A stretch of 8,241 bases of DNA from positions 1 through 8,241 of the forward strand of contig JAPKAW010000074.1 of assembly GCA_028825055.1 (NCBI GenBank). The letters run 5' to 3'. Shown here in pieces: positions 5,528-8,241 of this stretch. A program made the position numbers and the translations under genes. The stretch comes from Flavobacteriales bacterium (GTDB taxonomy: Bacteria > Bacteroidota > Bacteroidia > Flavobacteriales_D > Sanyastnellaceae). The first letter of the stretch is position 1. Each line of letters opens with the position of its first letter. The notes below the pieces were generated by a model. That model had not been told where the DNA came from. It ran no database searches and saw only the letters and a program-made list of their open reading frames with translations.

Positions 5528-7477
5528 TTATTTCTCTAGGAAATCGTTTTCCATATCAACCTCGATGCGTTTGTCTTGGTTGGTGAGTTGCCAAGCCGTG
5601 TGAAACACCAGGCGGCCAATCTCTGCCGTCTTGTCGTAGTGTATTTTCTCCGGATCATCTCCTGGTTTATGATAGTCTTCGTGAACGCCACTGAAGTAGA
5701 AGATCACAGGGATGTTGTGCTTCGCAAAGTTGTAGTGATCCGACCGGTAATAAAAACGATTCGGATCATCGGGTGCGTTGAATGTATAATCCAATGCCAA
5801 CTGCGTGAACTCACTGTTCGCGTTTTCACTAATCTCATGGAGCTCAGAAGATAGCTTATCTGAACCAATGAGATAGACATACCGATCATCATCTGGGTGT
5901 GCCTCGTCTATCCTTCCTATCATATCAATATTGAGATTGGCAACGGTATTCTCAAGTGGCCAAACCGGATGGTCAGAGTACCACTCGCTTCCAAGTAAGC
6001 CCTTTTCCTCTCCAACTACTGTCATCAGCAATACACTCCTGCGAGGCCCTTCTCCGGCATCCACAGCCGCCATAAAAGCTTCAGCCAACTCCAATACCGT
6101 AACCGTCCCTGAGCCGTCGTCGTCCGCTCCGTTATGGATTTCACCATCAATCACACCCACGTGATCATAGTGTGCTGTGATCACCACCAACTCCTCACGT
6201 AAAATAGAATCTCTCCCTGGGATATACCCCAACACGTTTTGCGTATTAAATTTTCCTGAACGATCATCCAGATCAAATGACCAATTCCCGGTTGGCATAG
6301 TTTGACTCGTTAAAACGGCGCCCTTCGTTTTTTTCTTCTGAATCTTTTTCCAGTTTTTCAAGGTTGTTTGGCCCCACCAATCTTTAGTTGAACTACCCTC
6401 CATGAAAAACGTAGGTAAACGGGTTCCTTCTGTTTCTTTTGGGTCCGGTTGATCCAGTCGCATTGACTTTCTCAATAACCAGGGTTTTAAACGGCCTTTA
6501 TACGCCGCTAACCCTTCACCAATTACAACCAGAGCTCTTGCTCCATTGGCCTCAGCATTCAATCGTTTCTTTTCAAGCCCATCACGCCAATTCTCCTCCG
6601 CTAAACCCGCTGTCCCCGCAAAAACAACCACAACCGCACCTGTACAATCCAACCCTATAAAGTCATCTAGTTCACCCCAAGAAGCGAAGACCATGGGAAG
6701 GTTTTTCATTGATTTATCCCGAATACCAGGATAAAACACATAGTCTTCTAAGAATTCAAAGGTGGTGCCTGAAATCGTCAGGTTTCCACCTAAGATTTGC
6801 GATCGAACCATCGATACCTCTTGGTAATAACCTGCTTCATGGTACGGTGCTATCCCAACAGACTCGAAATAACTCGCTATGTAAGCGGCCGCTTTTTCTG
6901 CACCAGGTTCTCCTGTTTCACGCCCCTCAAAAGCATCACTCGCGAGCACCGTTAGATGGTTTTCCAAATCACTTGCGTTGATTGTTTCTGCCCACTTTGT
7001 GGATTGCGCTGATAGCACTGAAAACAAGGCCATGAAACCAACCAAGCTCGCACACGCTATTTTACCCACACGCCGATCATGCCGACCTCCTTCAAATTCC
7101 TCTGATAAGAATGTTGTGACGATATCCAAAGCTTCAGCTTCATCCACAAACCGCGCAGGGATGCAGATGATATTTGCGTTATTATGTTGTCTTGTTAGCG
7201 CTGCCGTTTCAGCACTCCATGCTATCCCTGCCCGCACGGCTTGGTGTTTGTTGGCTGTCATCGCCACACCATTTGCAGAGCCACAAATAAGGATACCTCT
7301 GTCCACTTCTTCGTTTTGAACATCCAGCGCCACTTGGTGCGCATGGTCCGGATAATCTACACTTTCGTTGGAATCTGTTCCCCGATTGATTACTTCGTGG
7401 CCTTTGGATACTAATTGTTCCGTGATTACCTTTTTAAGTGCTGGACCGGCGTGATCGCCTCCAATTGAAATGCGCAT
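5528..7477 (-). CDS. In-frame fusion: ribose-5-phosphate isomerase B + secreted M28 zinc peptidase with PA domain
   Basis: 649 aa from ATG 7477 (a TTG at 7492 is also open, but ATG gives the canonical RpiB start MRISIGGDHAG). Residues 1-140 form a full RpiB, the ribulose-5-P/ribose-5-P interconverting enzyme: Asp8-His9, DYPDHA (41-46), CGSANGV with Cys65, His98 in RQHNNAN, and EGGRH..RRV with Arg132 and Arg136. This aligns with the E. coli catalytic and phosphate-binding residues with an offset of one. Residues 141-157 are a hydrophobic signal segment ending SA before Gln158. From 158 on is a complete M28 aminopeptidase: an inserted PA domain (about 250-390), HYDH (His436), GADDDGSG (Asp452), GEEKGLLGS (Glu490/491), NIDMIGR (Asp518), and DYHKPGDD (His603). 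All zinc ligands are present. No stop separates the parts. A cytosolic enzyme joined to a secreted one is odd. The alternatives are internal initiation giving a separate peptidase, or a sequence error. Confidence 0.85.
   Translation of the reverse strand: MRISIGGDHAGPALKKVITEQLVSKGHEVINRGTDSNESVDYPDHAHQVALDVQNEEVDRGILICGSANGVAMTANKHQAVRAGIAWSAETAALTRQHNNANIICIPARFVDEAEALDIVTTFLSEEFEGGRHDRRVGKIACASLVGFMALFSVLSAQSTKWAETINASDLENHLTVLASDAFEGRETGEPGAEKAAAYIASYFESVGIAPYHEAGYYQEVSMVRSQILGGNLTISGTTFEFLEDYVFYPGIRDKSMKNLPMVFASWGELDDFIGLDCTGAVVVVFAGTAGLAEENWRDGLEKKRLNAEANGARALVVIGEGLAAYKGRLKPWLLRKSMRLDQPDPKETEGTRLPTFFMEGSSTKDWWGQTTLKNWKKIQKKKTKGAVLTSQTMPTGNWSFDLDDRSGKFNTQNVLGYIPGRDSILREELVVITAHYDHVGVIDGEIHNGADDDGSGTVTVLELAEAFMAAVDAGEGPRRSVLLMTVVGEEKGLLGSEWYSDHPVWPLENTVANLNIDMIGRIDEAHPDDDRYVYLIGSDKLSSELHEISENANSEFTQLALDYTFNAPDDPNRFYYRSDHYNFAKHNIPVIFYFSGVHEDYHKPGDDPEKIHYDKTAEIGRLVFHTAWQLTNQDKRIEVDMENDFLEK
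7007..7069 (-). other. Signal-peptide segment at the RpiB-peptidase junction, with candidate internal starts
   Basis: Codons 137-157 of the fusion. The positively charged end of RpiB (GGRHDRRVGK) directly precedes a hydrophobic stretch, ACASLVGFMALFSVLSA, followed by Gln-Ser. This is a typical signal peptidase I site for Bacteroidota, with Ala at -1 and Gln at +1. A GTG codon at 7067-7069 would give the independent signal peptide M-G-K-I-A-C-A-S-L-V. The ATG at 7031-7033 would leave only a very short, uncharged one. GGAGGT lies at 7085-7090, 15 bases before the GTG, but it also encodes the conserved Gly-Gly of RpiB. Confidence 0.6.
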
Positions 7478-7859
7478 GGATTCAAATTTCAAGCAAGTTA
7501 ATTAACAACCCACTCGTTGATAGCCTTAATCTTCCGTTTACAACTCCTAATAACTACAGCTTGCTATTTCAAGTTCTAAATTGTAGGCAATCATTAGCTT
7601 GATTTATCCAACTATTTTCGTTGGAAGTTTTCGTTCCATTTATCACCCAACTTCGTTCAATTACGGACAACTTGCGTGTGTGAATTATTTACACAATCAT
7701 TGCATACCCCAAGGTGTTAATTAATGCGTTAACTCATTGAATTTCAGAATACATTTATCAGATTCTATGTTTACAAACATCCTTCCAATTGTTTAGAATT
7801 CATAAAATCAACAGACCTAGTATCGTATTACCAACCGTTTCAACAGCACTATAGTTACT
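7478..7859. other. AT-rich divergent intergenic region, no gene recognised
   Basis: This 382-base gap separates the divergent minus-strand fusion gene and the + strand MORN gene, so it should hold both promoters. I see no tRNA, no plausible ORF and no CRISPR repeat. Notable items: a perfect 10-base palindrome GTTAATTAAC (7497-7506), 20 bases before the fusion ATG; the same nine bases GTTAATTAA again at 7716-7724; a small hairpin TCCAAC/GTTGGA (7607-7625); and TTTTCGTT twice, 13 bases apart (7615, 7628). There is also a near-consensus -7 box TATGTTTA (7766-7773) overlapping the inverted repeat ATGTTT/AAACAT (7767-7780). None is strong enough to call a promoter firmly. Confidence 0.5.
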
Positions 7860-8241
7860 ATGATTTATTCTTTAAGAATATATACATATATACTATGTTG
7901 TTCATTCATAATCTCCGTTTCAGCTCAGCCAGAAATTGAAAATTGTGTCTGGACAACATTTACTTTTGAGGATGGAAAAAAAGCAAGTGAAGGGTGTTTG
8001 GTGGATGGACAACCAGAGGGGGAATGGACAGCATATTTTAAAAACGGAATTTTAAAAAGTAAGGGATCTCGGAGTGAATTTAAATTGGATGGTTTGTGGG
8101 AGTTTTACCACGAAAATGAAAATATCCAAAGACGTGTAGAATTTGAAGTGGGTCAGAAAAACGGGAAAGAGTGGTATTTTAATAAGCAAGGCAATCTCAT
8201 TACAGAACGTGGCTTTGAAAATGGAATTCAGGTAGGAGTTC
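7860..8241 (+). CDS. Secreted MORN-repeat protein (3' end outside window)
   Basis: Open from ATG 7860 to the window edge (127 codons), with an in-frame TAG at 7818-7820 upstream. The first 23 residues (MIYSLRIYTYILCCSFIISVSAQ) are a signal peptide, with cleavage expected in the Ser-Ala-Gln region. The rest shows short MORN-type repeats of the bacterial YwqK-like kind: DGQPEGEWTAYFKNGILK, LDGLWEFYHENENIQ, KNGKEWYFNKQGNL and then FENGIQVG. Each follows the pattern Gly-x-Trp-x-x-Tyr/Phe with a trailing Asn/Gly turn. Some such proteins are labelled YwqK-family antitoxins in databases, but here the signal peptide points to an exported protein and no toxin partner is visible. Its function is unknown. 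Codon and base composition are more AT-rich than the rest of the window, and no Shine-Dalgarno is present. Confidence 0.8.
   Translation, partial: MIYSLRIYTYILCCSFIISVSAQPEIENCVWTTFTFEDGKKASEGCLVDGQPEGEWTAYFKNGILKSKGSRSEFKLDGLWEFYHENENIQRRVEFEVGQKNGKEWYFNKQGNLITERGFENGIQVGV

Noticed and set aside
6158..6163. Further CACGTG hexamers (also near 712, 3706 and 4384) as extra parS sites
   Set aside because: Their flanks do not match TGTT or AAACA; only the core hexamer is shared.
7478..7492. TTG start five codons upstream for the RpiB-peptidase fusion
   Set aside because: ATG 7477 yields the RpiB N-terminus that aligns with E. coli; the extra residues MKFES have no family support.
7493..7859. 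tRNA, small RNA or CRISPR array in the long intergenic region
   Set aside because: No cloverleaf-compatible arms with a T-loop sequence, no regularly spaced repeats, and no strong hairpin followed by a T tract were seen.
7860..8241. Antitoxin of a toxin-antitoxin pair (YwqK label)
   Set aside because: The protein has a clear signal peptide and no toxin gene is visible; MORN repeats alone do not show antitoxin function.

Overview
The window looks like chromosomal DNA from a Bacteroidota bacterium, probably Flavobacteriales. The grounds are the YbeY variant with Asp as its third metal ligand, a TAnnTTTG-type -7 promoter box, the near absence of Shine-Dalgarno sequences, a TlpA-type thioredoxin protein with an N-terminal lipoprotein-like segment, a MORN-repeat protein, and signal peptides ending in Ala before Gln. 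No species is identifiable by eye.

Left part (1-2616, + strand): a compact housekeeping operon. It holds the 3' end of a small GHKL/RsbW-like ATPase, then ybeY (rRNA maturation endonuclease, UUG start), then mnmG (tRNA wobble-uridine modification), whose ATG overlaps the ybeY stop codon. Four bases after mnmG lies a perfect match to the ParB-binding parS consensus (2621-2636). A second, degenerate palindromic parS-like site lies inside mnmG at 1915-1930. This suggests a position in the origin-proximal segregation domain.

Middle part (2617-5527, + strand): a 219-base gap with two inverted repeats and a Bacteroidota-type promoter leads into an ALDH7/antiquitin-type aldehyde dehydrogenase. One base after its stop starts a membrane-anchored or lipoprotein thioredoxin-fold protein of the TlpA class. 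That second gene contains a G9 and a G7 homopolymer run, which are candidate slippage sites.

Right part: the minus-strand gene (5528-7477) converges on the thioredoxin gene with the two stop codons directly abutting. It is the most unusual object here: a complete cytosolic ribose-5-phosphate isomerase B is joined in frame, with no stop, to a complete secreted M28 zinc aminopeptidase with a PA domain. The peptidase's signal peptide sits at the junction, inside the polypeptide. After an AT-rich intergenic stretch with no recognisable gene (7478-7859), a secreted MORN-repeat protein starts on the + strand and runs off the end. This right edge is clearly more AT-rich than the rest and looks like accessory DNA.
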